A DNA stretch of 47,915 bases, from positions 1 through 47,915 of the IMG/VR virus record IMGVR_UViG_3300031578_000066; one strand, 5' to 3'. Positions 40,391 to 47,797 of the stretch are shown one piece after another. The position numbers were made by a program, and so were the translations under genes. Position 1 is the stretch's first letter. Each line of letters starts with the position of its first letter. Source of the DNA: a virus. The notes beneath the pieces are model-generated. The model saw only the letters and a list, made by a program, of their open reading frames with translations. It had not been told where the DNA came from and did no database searches.

Positions 40391-41200
40391 TTATATTGAT
40401 GATGATTCGTTAATTTCAATACATTCAGCTAATGTATTTGCAATGTTCTTATCGTCTCTAAAATGTTTATAAACGGGATGAAGAACTGAATAATTGCCTC
40501 GACTATCTTGGGATATACCCGAACATTTAATTTCAACAATCTTACCCAATAACTTATCTTGATTAGTGGTAATATATTCCATATCTTCCTCATTAATTCC
40601 GGTTGGTGAAGTTTTTAATAAGCCATCTTCAGATTCAACATCGATTGATGAAATTAAGTTTGAATTCTTACCAGTCCCATAATTAAAACCCGTCGCTTTT
40701 AAGTCCAAGTTAACTTCCTTCTTAATTTTTATTTGATATGATGGTTTTGTGTCTGCCCATACACCATCTTTGGACTTGACGACAATTCCCTCACCATTTC
40801 TGGAGATAATTTCTTCAAAATGCCTAATAACATCATCCATTGTTGAAACTTCTCTGGTTTCAACCACTGATAACATCTTAAATCCTTGAAATGCTGTATT
40901 TAAGTCTTCAAATCTTTCACTGTACTTGCGATTGCATTTGCGGGTAAAATACTCATCAAGCGTAAGAATATCCCAAGCAGTGATACATAACCTATCAAGT
41001 GCTTCTCTATATGGCATGTGCTTGTTTTCAAATTTAGCCAATTCCTTTGATATGTCATCGCCATCAGCACGTTTTTTGGTAATTGAAATTAATGATGCAA
41101 CAATACCATTACTTTCGTAGCGTGGTATGTTTTCAGCAACAGTTAATATAATACTTCCATCCAAGTTCTTTTTTATACACCTAATTTCACTACTCTTCAT
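40391..41200 (-). CDS. ATP-dependent DNA ligase, C-terminal part of split gene
   Basis: From RYESNGIVASLISI onward the sequence continues a phage-type DNA ligase: CITAWDILTLDEYF (motif IIIa-like), GEGIVVKSKDG (motif IV), YQIKIKKEVNLDLKATGF (motif V) and an OB-fold with LGKIVEIKCSGI. The ATG at 41200 is used, since the longer frame starts with TTG. It has no lysine motif of its own and needs the part at 42132-42860. Confidence 0.88.
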   Translation of the reverse strand: MKSSEIRCIKKNLDGSIILTVAENIPRYESNGIVASLISITKKRADGDDISKELAKFENKHMPYREALDRLCITAWDILTLDEYFTRKCNRKYSERFEDLNTAFQGFKMLSVVETREVSTMDDVIRHFEEIISRNGEGIVVKSKDGVWADTKPSYQIKIKKEVNLDLKATGFNYGTGKNSNLISSIDVESEDGLLKTSPTGINEEDMEYITTNQDKLLGKIVEIKCSGISQDSRGNYSVLHPVYKHFRDDKNIANTLAECIEINESSSI

Positions 41201-41210
41201 ATTATAAATT

Positions 41211-42119
41211 TTATTTATGTTTACAATTATCAAAATGATATCTTTTCATATTACCTCCACCACCATATTTACCACAATACGGACATATCGATTTGGTTGA
41301 ATTTCGTGGTTCTTTTAATTTTTTTTTTGTTTCTGATGAAACTATTCTACCCACATTTCCCTTTGATATGTTTTCACACCATTCTGGAGTAAATGTTCTT
41401 TTAATACCCCTTTTACTTTCAGATATTTTCTTCTTGGTTTCTTCACTCAAAATCTTATTTTTGCCATATATTGATAATATTTTTTTTGTTTCTTCACTAA
41501 CAATTCTTCCCTTATTTTTTTTAGATATTTTAATTTTTGCCTCTTCAGTATGTTTTTTACCATAAAAAGGTGCGTTTTCACCCAAATATTTTCCCCTCTT
41601 ACTTTCAGATAATTTTTTCTTAGTTTCATCGCTAACTAATTTATTTAGATGTGTTTTACTTATAATTTTTTTATGTTGTTCATTTGGCACATATCTTTTA
41701 TCGTGGCCACGTTTTTTTCTCATTTTATCTTTAGCTTCTTCACTATGTTTTTTACCATACATTGGGTTATTTTTACCGCTAATATCCATGCCAGCCATTC
41801 CACCCGCAGACGCTAATGCTTGATTATAAAAATATTTAGATTTAACGACATCATATTTTATTTGTAATCTAAGTTCAGCTTCATATGCTTCTTTTCTACT
41901 AACATGTTCAGACAGTATTAATACTTCAAATAAGTCGAAATTTTCAATTAATTCATTTTTAAAAATTTCAGAATATTTTTTTGACTTAACCGACCCACGA
42001 TATCCATTTTCAATTTTTTTTAAACTCGTTGACCCAATATAAAATGGTGGTAATTTTTCACCTGAATAAATAATTAAATAAGTTACATACATATAAATGA
42101 GATTTAACCATAAATACAT
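41211..42119 (-). CDS. GIY-YIG homing endonuclease inserted in the DNA ligase gene
   Basis: The GIY-YIG start is VTYLIIYSGEKLPPFYIGST (residues about 12-31), with a catalytic-type Arg and Glu further on. Residues 110-290 hold at least five copies of a NUMOD3-like DNA-binding repeat (for example NPMYGKKHSEEAKDKM, NAPFYGKKHTEEAKIKI). A C-terminal CPYCGKYGGGGNM zinc finger closes it. ATG 42092 is an alternative start. It separates the two ligase genes with only about 10 nt on each side. Confidence 0.92.
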   Translation of the reverse strand: MYLWLNLIYMYVTYLIIYSGEKLPPFYIGSTSLKKIENGYRGSVKSKKYSEIFKNELIENFDLFEVLILSEHVSRKEAYEAELRLQIKYDVVKSKYFYNQALASAGGMAGMDISGKNNPMYGKKHSEEAKDKMRKKRGHDKRYVPNEQHKKIISKTHLNKLVSDETKKKLSESKRGKYLGENAPFYGKKHTEEAKIKISKKNKGRIVSEETKKILSIYGKNKILSEETKKKISESKRGIKRTFTPEWCENISKGNVGRIVSSETKKKLKEPRNSTKSICPYCGKYGGGGNMKRYHFDNCKHK

Positions 42120-42131
42120 AAGTACTTCTAA

Positions 42132-42860
42132 TTATTCAAGTAATGGTGAAAATTTATTTAAAATATCCGAAACCGAATGGCAGATTCCATCAATTTCAAT
42201 ATAATCATCAGCATTAATTAAAATATTTAATTCACGACTTTTCATGGTAATTTCAGCATTAATGACACAATCTTTCAATTGTGATAACTCCCCAATGAAT
42301 TTGGGATTATCTAAAATGGTTGGTTCTCCTTGTCTTGACTCATTATTTACCTCGCCACCTTGTATAATGCAATTGATAAATCTTCCATCCATTTTTTCTT
42401 GACTATAACAAGTACCTTTAGCAAGTAACTTTAAAACTAAATCCCTTGAGTAAGGTTTACAACCCAAATAGCCAACTTTTTCAATCAAATTAGGAAATAC
42501 CTTATTGATATTTCTAGTGCCCATACCAATTTTACAATCCTTTTCGATTATGCGTTCGATAATATCTGCATCATCCCTATCAATATGCTCTAATACACCT
42601 TTTAAATGTGATATTGCTGAATTGCCAGTAATTTCACGATTACTTAATGCAGCTAATTGGTCAATTGCCCAACTCAGGGACATTCCATCGCCCCAGTCAT
42701 AATCAGGTATTTGTTTAATATAAAACTTAACTCGTTTTGAGTTAGCTAAATATAATACTCTTTTTAAAAGTTCGTTATTCTCGTACTTGCTAAGAATATT
42801 CATCTTTTCATTAGTACCGGACTCATTTGAGATTTCGTCAAAAATTTGTTTAATTTTCAT
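42132..42860 (-). CDS. ATP-dependent DNA ligase, N-terminal part of split gene
   Basis: It carries an N-terminal DNA-binding domain and the adenylation motif CYSQEKMDGRF (Lys at residue about 154), followed by NAEITMKSREL (motif III region). It stops after SPLLE, before motif IIIa. The rest of the enzyme is encoded at 40391-41200. The two products probably associate to form one ligase. Confidence 0.88.
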   Translation of the reverse strand: MKIKQIFDEISNESGTNEKMNILSKYENNELLKRVLYLANSKRVKFYIKQIPDYDWGDGMSLSWAIDQLAALSNREITGNSAISHLKGVLEHIDRDDADIIERIIEKDCKIGMGTRNINKVFPNLIEKVGYLGCKPYSRDLVLKLLAKGTCYSQEKMDGRFINCIIQGGEVNNESRQGEPTILDNPKFIGELSQLKDCVINAEITMKSRELNILINADDYIEIDGICHSVSDILNKFSPLLE

Positions 42861-43084
42861 TCAAGTATATTTATTGTCATGTAGTTAGATGATTCAATTT
42901 TCTTGTCGGTATATAAGTGCATGTTTTTAATATATTTTGGTTTAACGAAGAAATGTTTAATTTTCAACAACATATTTTTCCATTTACTTTTATACCAAAC
43001 ATATTCACCATTAACCATTGTTGCCGTATTTATTATCACAAATGGCAATAATTTAAATCCATTTTCATTGCTCTGCTCAATCAT
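42857..43084 (-). CDS. Small protein, 75 aa, unknown
   Basis: ATG 43084 is used because the longer frame starts with TTG. Basic centre (KSKWKNMLLKIKHFFVKPKY). It overlaps the ligase start by 4 nt. Confidence 0.55.
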   Translation of the reverse strand: MIEQSNENGFKLLPFVIINTATMVNGEYVWYKSKWKNMLLKIKHFFVKPKYIKNMHLYTDKKIESSNYMTINILE

Positions 43085-43085
43085 T

Positions 43086-43265
43086 TTATATCTTTTTGTA
43101 AAGATATTCAATTAAATCAATACTACAAAACTTTTTAAATGCCCAGATCAACCATTTACAAATATTGATTATTGCCATTACACCAATAATAATAAGTGCT
43201 AATAGAATCATAATAATAACGATATTGTCATTTATTACTTTTAGATATTCTCCGAGTTCATTCAT
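43086..43265 (-). CDS. Single-helix membrane protein, 59 aa
   Basis: A long hydrophobic helix (residues about 14-34) is followed by an amphipathic, basic tail. The ATG at 43265 overlaps the stop of the ATP-grasp gene. Unknown function. Confidence 0.6.
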   Translation of the reverse strand: MNELGEYLKVINDNIVIIMILLALIIIGVMAIINICKWLIWAFKKFCSIDLIEYLYKKI

Positions 43266-44008
43266 CAGATTTCAGCTAATATTTTATTTATAATTTCTTT
43301 AAATGCTCTGTATAACATATTTGGATAATATGGTGAATTAAATGAATATAAACCACATGAGAAGAATTCGTGACATTCAATTATAAAAGTTCCACTATCA
43401 TTAACACCAACATCTAGTGTATAAGCAATTGGTGCTAATTCATATTCATCGATCATTTCTTTTATTGCATCGGCATTAGGAAATTTAGTGAATTCGCCTA
43501 AATAATTTTGTAGTCCCACTAACTTTCTATTATAAACGAAAGCACGCCATTCACTATCAATACTAATTACCTCAGAAAATTGATAATTACCTTTAGGAAG
43601 TTCATGGAGTTCATCTTCATTAAAGATACCGCAAATATTTTTTATTTTATCGTTAGATTTAACAAACATTTTTCCTTTTAAATCCTTTTCAGTTCCATTA
43701 AATATCTTTCTAAGTGAAAAACGTTCATTTAATAATTCAATAGGAACGTTTATTGGTTTAAGTGTGGTGTTATGAAATTGTTGTAGAAAGGCTAAAACAA
43801 ACTCAACACTACCAATTGGTACATATGTATGGTGAAATGATTTAAAAACAAATTCCTTTTGATCAACGCCGGTATCAAAAAATCTATAATAGGTCTTATT
43901 ATTAACATCATTTCTATTTAACCAATTTTTAAAATCAATAGATTTTAAAAGTGTAAAAGCAAAATCATGCTCAATTTTTTTATCAATTGTTTGAATTAAA
44001 AATTTCAT
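43265..44008 (-). CDS. ATP-grasp protein (R2K clade type)
   Basis: The C-terminal part has the order FVKSNDKIKN, SEWRAFVYNRKLVGLQNY, YTLDVGVNDSGTFIIECHEF and SCGLYSF. This is the pattern of the R2K clade of ATP-grasp proteins found in phages and proposed to modify proteins or peptides. It is the first gene of the long leftward block and has its own host-type promoter. Confidence 0.8.
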   Translation of the reverse strand: MKFLIQTIDKKIEHDFAFTLLKSIDFKNWLNRNDVNNKTYYRFFDTGVDQKEFVFKSFHHTYVPIGSVEFVLAFLQQFHNTTLKPINVPIELLNERFSLRKIFNGTEKDLKGKMFVKSNDKIKNICGIFNEDELHELPKGNYQFSEVISIDSEWRAFVYNRKLVGLQNYLGEFTKFPNADAIKEMIDEYELAPIAYTLDVGVNDSGTFIIECHEFFSCGLYSFNSPYYPNMLYRAFKEIINKILAEI

Positions 44009-44028
44009 AATCGTTATTTTGTTAATAA

Positions 44029-44058
44029 CAAAGATATAACTTTAAATTGGTAATACAA
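44029..44058 (-). promoter_or_regulatory. Bacteroidota primary-sigma promoter for the ATP-grasp operon
   Basis: TTG (44058-44056), 19 nt, TATCTTTG (44036-44029) on the minus strand. The -33 box lies inside the last codons of the integrase gene. The match in sequence and spacing equals that at 19865-19894. Confidence 0.8.
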
Positions 44059-44848
44059 CATTTTTTAATAAATTTGTACTGACATGTGCATAAACTTCTG
44101 TAGTTTTTGAACTTGAATGACCTAAAAGATTTTGAATAATTCTTAAGTCGGTACCATTTTCGAGTAATGTTGTTGCATAGCTATGTCTCAACAAATGAAA
44201 ATGATATTTATCGCCAATATATTTTTTAACAATTTCATTACATGATGCTGTTGAATATTGTAATTTATTTTGTCCATTAAATAGATATTCTTTTGGTTTA
44301 TATTCAATAAAATACTTTCTCAGTAATTCTAAGTTATGCTCTGATAATGGGACAATTCTATCTTTTCTGCCTTTGGGTTGAATAACATAAATTATCATGC
44401 GTTTAGAATCAACATTTTCAATTTTTAAATTACAAATTTCACTAACTCTCATTCCCGTTCCATATGTTAACGATATAATTGCACGATGTTTTATGTTTTT
44501 AATCTTACTGATTTTATTAAGCAAAAATAACTTATCGATTATTTGTGGTAATTTTTTTTCATTACGTGGTCGTTCAATATTAAAACTAATCATCTTAACA
44601 CCAACAATATGTTTATATAACAATTTAACTGAGCTAATAAATTGATTCTGTTGTGGAATAGAACTATATTTTTTATTAATTAAATAATTAATTGCTTTAT
44701 TTTGAGATATGTGATAAATATCATTATCAAAACCATTTAAAAATTGTTGGGCATGATAAATATACGTTTTAATCGAGTTCTCGGCATAATTTTTAAACCT
44801 CAAAACCTTTTCAAACTTTTCGAGAGTTGATTTGCTTTTAATATTCAT
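44042..44848 (-). CDS. Intact tyrosine recombinase of the integron-like system
   Basis: It has an N-terminal SAM-like domain and a catalytic domain with Arg in GTGMRVSEI (residue about 134), Lys in PKGRKDR, HxxR in HLLRHSYAT (218-221), His in LLGHSS (244) and Tyr in TTEVYAHVS (253). The Lys-to-HxxR distance is about 55 residues, so there is no room for the extra domain of classical IntI. The size of 268 aa is Xer-like. ATG 44848 is used since the longer frame starts with TTG. Cassettes read towards this gene. Confidence 0.92.
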   Translation of the reverse strand: MNIKSKSTLEKFEKVLRFKNYAENSIKTYIYHAQQFLNGFDNDIYHISQNKAINYLINKKYSSIPQQNQFISSVKLLYKHIVGVKMISFNIERPRNEKKLPQIIDKLFLLNKISKIKNIKHRAIISLTYGTGMRVSEICNLKIENVDSKRMIIYVIQPKGRKDRIVPLSEHNLELLRKYFIEYKPKEYLFNGQNKLQYSTASCNEIVKKYIGDKYHFHLLRHSYATTLLENGTDLRIIQNLLGHSSSKTTEVYAHVSTNLLKNVVLPI

Positions 44849-44891
44849 AATCAATATTTTAGGTCACTATGTTGATATATAATAGTTAAGC
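44848..44891 (-). other. attI-like site of the intact integron
   Basis: The first cassette ends with GCTTAAC (44891-44885), followed by TATTATATATCAACATAGTG and the integrase start. The stretch after the AAC is nearly identical at 2406-2442, where a different cassette precedes it. Confidence 0.7.
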
Positions 44892-44907
44892 ACAAGCCAA
44901 AGTGCAT

Positions 44908-45129
44908 CTATTCGGCATCGGATTTTTTCGGTTGTGGTTTCCAATCGCCATCTGCATCTAAATGGGCAGGCGGCCAACCGTGTTTTCTAACTTGCAACAT
45001 TCGCATAAATCTAATCCACATTCTAACTAATCCATTTACGGCAAAATAAGCCGCCCCGTTCAATAATATAGTCATTCCTACAAATGGCCAAAAGCCTGAG
45101 AACGCTATGTCAAAAATTTTCTCTATCAT
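44908..45129 (-). CDS. Cassette gene, 73-aa membrane protein
   Basis: One or two hydrophobic helices (about residues 10-36), then a basic segment (RMLQVRKHGWPPAHL) and an acidic, Lys-ended tail. The GC content looks higher than that of its neighbours, which suggests separate acquisition. It is the cassette next to the integrase, thus probably the most recent insertion. Confidence 0.75.
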   Translation of the reverse strand: MIEKIFDIAFSGFWPFVGMTILLNGAAYFAVNGLVRMWIRFMRMLQVRKHGWPPAHLDADGDWKPQPKKSDAE

Positions 45130-45151
45130 GTTATTTTATTTAAAGGCCAGT

Positions 45152-45246
45152 GCTTAACAATATGTATAGCAAAAAGCCGTAATTAATATTCGTTCTTTGC
45201 TTGGTCGTTAGTGGTACGGCTTCATGCCATACATTCAACGTTATAG
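45152..45246 (-). repeat. attC-like site 9
   Basis: GCTTAAC (45152-45158) and GTTATAG (45240-45246) as read on the plus strand, with arms ATGTATAGCAAAAAGCCGTA and TACGGCTTCATGCCATACAT. Confidence 0.85.
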
Positions 45247-45259
45247 GTAATAAAATTTA

Positions 45260-45454
45260 CTACCGTTCTACCTTAATCATATCATTTGAGAAGTAAGCAC
45301 TCACTCTATCTTCTTTTCCATAAGGTTTGAAGTAGAGTTGTCCATCTTCTTTCTTATAAATTTCGTGTTCACCATCCCTTTGAACATCAACAATGTCACC
45401 TTCTTTTAACTCTACTTCAAACTTGTCAAAGCATTTCACATATTTGTTTTTCAT
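45260..45454 (-). CDS. Cassette gene, 64-aa protein of unknown function
   Basis: The sequence VELKEGDIVDVQRDGEHEIY suggests a small SH3-like or KOW-like beta-barrel. It is basic and acidic in alternation. No partner is evident. Confidence 0.7.
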   Translation of the reverse strand: MKNKYVKCFDKFEVELKEGDIVDVQRDGEHEIYKKEDGQLYFKPYGKEDRVSAYFSNDMIKVER

Positions 45455-45474
45455 AATCCGTAAATTTTACATAC

Positions 45475-45570
45475 CTATAACAAAGTGTATAAGTAATGTG
45501 GCTAATTAAATTTGTTGTTAAGTCGAAAGTATGTGCAAAGCCACACTACTTATACACCCGACCGTTATGT
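45475..45570 (-). repeat. attC-like site 10
   Basis: CTATAAC (45475-45481) and GTTATGT (45564-45570) flank the arms GTGTATAAGTAATGTGGCT and AGCCACACTACTTATACAC. Confidence 0.85.
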
Positions 45571-45574
45571 GGCA

Positions 45575-45808
45575 TTAGTCCACAAACAAAACCTCCACAG
45601 GGTTGAAAACTCTCAATTTCGTTTTAGTGCCAAAACTATTATAATATATCTCGTATGTGGTTAAGTTTATTTCTTCAATTTTTTCAACCCTTTCACGCCC
45701 AAATTCAGATACTTCCGCTTTCTCGGTTACGTACTGCGTTCCAGTTTTTTCTCCAATATGTGTAACATCCATCACACGTCCATTCCATTTTATGCTTTTA
45801 ATTTTCAT
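45575..45808 (-). CDS. Cassette gene, 77-aa protein of unknown function
   Basis: ATG 45808 is used. The longer frame would start in the attC arm. The product is beta-rich (IKSIKWNGRVMDVTHIG) with an acidic middle, perhaps a small barrel. Confidence 0.7.
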   Translation of the reverse strand: MKIKSIKWNGRVMDVTHIGEKTGTQYVTEKAEVSEFGRERVEKIEEINLTTYEIYYNSFGTKTKLRVFNPVEVLFVD

Positions 45809-45821
45809 AATAAATAACGCC

Positions 45822-45942
45822 ACATAACAATGTATATAAGGCATTGCCTTTGTGGTCTTTTTAAATGTTTATACTAAATTTAATCTTTCGTCCATTCTAT
45901 CAAAGTTTGTGAGGGCAACGCCTCATATACTTACCGTTAGCA
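45822..45942 (-). repeat. attC-like site 11
   Basis: ACATAAC (45822-45828) and GTTAGCA (45936-45942) flank the arms GTATATAAGGCATTGCC and GGCAACGCCTCATATAC. The spacer contains AGTATAAAC on the minus strand. Confidence 0.85.
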
Positions 45943-45952
45943 AACATATAAA

Positions 45953-46094
45953 TTATTTACGTTTACGTGGTTTAAGTTTTTTGCAACCTTTTATTGCTTC
46001 TTTTTGCATTTCAGGATTTCTAAATATATCTGCGATGTTTATTGTTACATCGCCTTTATGTTCTCTTTTTAATGGTAGTGGTTCTCTTGGCATA
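45953..46094 (-). pseudogene. Small cassette gene, frame broken near its start
   Basis: From ATG 46094 the frame closes after 12 codons. One base out of phase, a basic frame (KREHKGDVTINIADIF, ending KPRKRK) runs to TAA 45953-45955. The break lies at the GGG at 46080-46082. The cassette between sites 11 and 12 has no other gene candidate, so this is a frameshift or a sequencing error. Confidence 0.45.
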
Positions 46095-46107
46095 ATTTTT
46101 ACGATTT

Positions 46108-46199
46108 GCTAACAAGGTATATACGAAATACCCTATTAAGGTTTGTACTAATTTTTAAGTTTGTAGTTAGGGTACTTCGTATATACCCAATCGTTAGGC
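46108..46199 (-). repeat. attC-like site 12
   Basis: TGCTAAC (46108-46114) and GTTAGGC (46193-46199) flank the arms GGTATATACGAAATACCCTA and TAGGGTACTTCGTATATACC. Confidence 0.85.
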
Positions 46200-46205
46200 G
46201 TAATG

Positions 46206-46385
46206 CTACGGAGCAATGCGCTTCCCTTTTGATATTATTAAATCTTCAAGTTTCTTTTTTGCTTCGTCTGGTGTATCACCATATTTTACCGCACCAATGT
46301 AAGCAGGTTCATCTCCAACATATGCTCTAGCTATATAAGTTCCATCTTTTAATTTGGTAGTTCTAACATTAAATATTTCATTCAT
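46206..46385 (-). CDS. Cassette gene, 59-aa protein (HicB-like fold possible)
   Basis: ATG 46385 is used. The sequence TKLKDGTYIARAYVGDEPAY and GDTPDEAKKKLEDLI resembles the strand-strand-helix of HicB-type antitoxin domains, but no HicA partner is present. It ends CCG TAG within the complementary cassette end. Confidence 0.65.
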   Translation of the reverse strand: MNEIFNVRTTKLKDGTYIARAYVGDEPAYIGAVKYGDTPDEAKKKLEDLIISKGKRIAP

Positions 46386-46409
46386 AATCGTTTCTATTAA
46401 AGCACATAC

Positions 46410-46539
46410 GCCTAACAATATGTATAAAATATAGGCGGTTCAGTGCAAGTTTATACTTTTCTACTTTCTATCTAGCTTCGTGTGGGCGGATAAGGTAGTA
46501 GTTCCTATTCGCCTACATTTCATACATTTAACGTTATGT
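46410..46539 (-). repeat. attC-like site 13
   Basis: GCCTAAC (46410-46416) and GTTATGT (46533-46539) flank arms with ATGTATAAAATATAGGCG and CGCCTACATTTCATACAT. It is close in sequence to the left-array site at 104-230. Confidence 0.85.
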
Positions 46540-46544
46540 GCAAT

Positions 46545-46835
46545 TTACCACACACCATTTTCCTTTATACACGTTTCAATTTTATCTTTAGTCCACAAAT
46601 GTTCAACAGGAAAATTTTTAATTACTCTTGTTGATATGCTCATAAATGGTCTATTATATTTTTTAATACATTGTTTTATATGTCTAACCATTTCTTCTTT
46701 ATTATCATCTGGAGAAACACCAAATTCATAACCAAGAATTGCAGAACCACCACATCTTATATCAGTAGAATCATTTTCTTTACATGATACATCATATAAT
46801 ATTGCATCACACACTTCAATTGTTTTTGTTTCCAT
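46545..46835 (-). CDS. Cassette gene, 96-aa protein of unknown function
   Basis: ATG 46835 (METKTIEVCDAILYDV) is used. Several Cys (CDA, CKEN, CGGS, CIKK, CIKE) and a short YEFGVSPDDNKEEM motif are present, with no known family. A promoter-like motif lies in the attC spacer upstream (46907-46933). Confidence 0.7.
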   Translation of the reverse strand: METKTIEVCDAILYDVSCKENDSTDIRCGGSAILGYEFGVSPDDNKEEMVRHIKQCIKKYNRPFMSISTRVIKNFPVEHLWTKDKIETCIKENGVW

Positions 46836-46860
46836 AATTAAAAATTTTAAATTAAACTGC

Positions 46861-46981
46861 ACATAACAACAAATATAAAACATTGCTGTTGTAATTTCTA
46901 TTTATTTATACGTTAATTTTCAAGTTTTGTTACATTAATTATCATTTGTGTTGTAACGTTTCATATTTGCAACCGTTAGCA
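46861..46981 (-). repeat. attC-like site 14 carrying the element promoter motif
   Basis: ACATAAC (46861-46867) and GTTAGCA (46975-46981) flank the arms AAATATAAAACATTGCTGTT and GTGTTGTAACGTTTCATATTT. The spacer is closely similar to that of the site at 47798-47915. Confidence 0.85.
46907..46933 (-). promoter_or_regulatory. Element promoter motif inside an attC spacer
   Basis: GTAACA (46933-46928), 11 nt, TTAACGTATA (46916-46907) on the minus strand, reading towards the cassette gene at 46545-46835. Box sequence and spacing equal those upstream of backbone genes. Confidence 0.6.
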
Positions 46982-46987
46982 ATAATA

Positions 46988-47143
46988 CTACTTACATGCA
47001 TCATAATTAAATGTTACTTTACTTAAATCAATATTCATTGAAAGTAACCAACATATTAAATGGTATGTTTTGCCATCAACTTCAATAAAATGATGTCCAA
47101 TTTTTTCACATTTTTTATAACAACACTTTACATCTTTTTCCAT
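46988..47143 (-). CDS. Cassette gene, 51-aa Cys-containing protein
   Basis: ATG 47143, TAG 46988-46990. CCYKKC at residues 7-12, plus later Cys and His, suggest metal binding. It follows the gene at 47146 by 2 nt with no attC between, so this cassette carries two genes. Confidence 0.65.
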   Translation of the reverse strand: MEKDVKCCYKKCEKIGHHFIEVDGKTYHLICWLLSMNIDLSKVTFNYDACK

Positions 47144-47145
47144 AA

Positions 47146-47448
47146 TTAAAATTTTATGATATTTTTTGTTATGTTAGTAAATTCTAATTTAGATAAATTG
47201 TATTTATTCATGAGTTTATCACCAATTGGATATAATGCTACTAATAACTCATTGTTTTTTCTATTATAAATTAAAATTGTTTCATTTTCTTTACTAAATT
47301 TAATTGCATCGTCAAAAACATGTATATTACTTTCATTTAGTTCTAAAATTAAATCATTTTTTACGTTATTTTTAACCGTACTATTGCTAACAACAGGTAT
47401 ATCCAATTGCTGCTTTTGTTTTTTTAATTTACTTTTATCTGTTTTCAT
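47146..47448 (-). CDS. Cassette gene dependent on attC-encoded start, 100 aa
   Basis: The first about 20 residues (MKTDKSKLKKQKQQLDIPVV) are encoded inside the attC-like site 47385-47514, and the frame crosses the GTTAGCA box. The cassette body has no in-frame ATG until about residue 79. The rest is soluble, alpha/beta, of unknown function. Confidence 0.75.
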   Translation of the reverse strand: MKTDKSKLKKQKQQLDIPVVSNSTVKNNVKNDLILELNESNIHVFDDAIKFSKENETILIYNRKNNELLVALYPIGDKLMNKYNLSKLEFTNITKNIIKF

Positions 47449-47514
47449 ACTTTTGTTCTTTTATTTAAGTTTATTTGTTATTTACGCAACTGTATATACC
47501 TGCGGACGTTATGT
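47385..47514 (-). repeat. attC-like site 15, leader type
   Basis: TGCTAAC (47385-47391) and GTTATGT (47508-47514) flank the arms CAGGTATATCCAATTGC and GCAACTGTATATACCTG. The ATG of the next gene (47448) lies in the spacer. Arms and leader are related to the site at 764-893. Confidence 0.85.
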
Positions 47515-47519
47515 GTAAT

Positions 47520-47771
47520 TTAATCCAAGAAGGTAATTTCAAGTTTAAATATCTTTTCAAATTGTCGTATTGATGCAGTACCTTTATATTTTTTATCTTC
47601 GGCTAAATATTCAATACTAATTCCTCCTAATTTTTCGGGATTATTAAAATCAATAGCATATACTGTACATTTTTTTCCAAATGTATTAATGTAAACATCA
47701 TTTACTCTTGGGATATACCCCATTTTAATGGCTTCATCAATTCTCATACGTTTTTCAATAAGTTTGTTCAT
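47520..47771 (-). CDS. Cassette gene, 83-aa protein of unknown function (shared by both arrays)
   Basis: Complete copy of the gene whose end opens the window. The protein has a beta-rich part (NTFGKKCTVYAIDF) and the segment GGISIEYLAEDKKYKGTAS. The attC spacer upstream holds a promoter-like motif. Confidence 0.75.
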   Translation of the reverse strand: MNKLIEKRMRIDEAIKMGYIPRVNDVYINTFGKKCTVYAIDFNNPEKLGGISIEYLAEDKKYKGTASIRQFEKIFKLEITFLD

Positions 47772-47797
47772 ATTTTTAAATTTAAGTTAAAAACTAC

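Noticed and set aside
41211-42119. Group I intron in the DNA ligase gene
   Set aside because: Only about 10 nt lie between the endonuclease ORF and each ligase part, and both parts have their own start and stop. No intron core is evident outside the ORF, although a core hidden within the ORF ends is not fully excluded.
46206-46385. HicA/HicB toxin-antitoxin pair
   Set aside because: The protein has a HicB-like strand-helix pattern, but no HicA-type gene lies beside it in the cassette.
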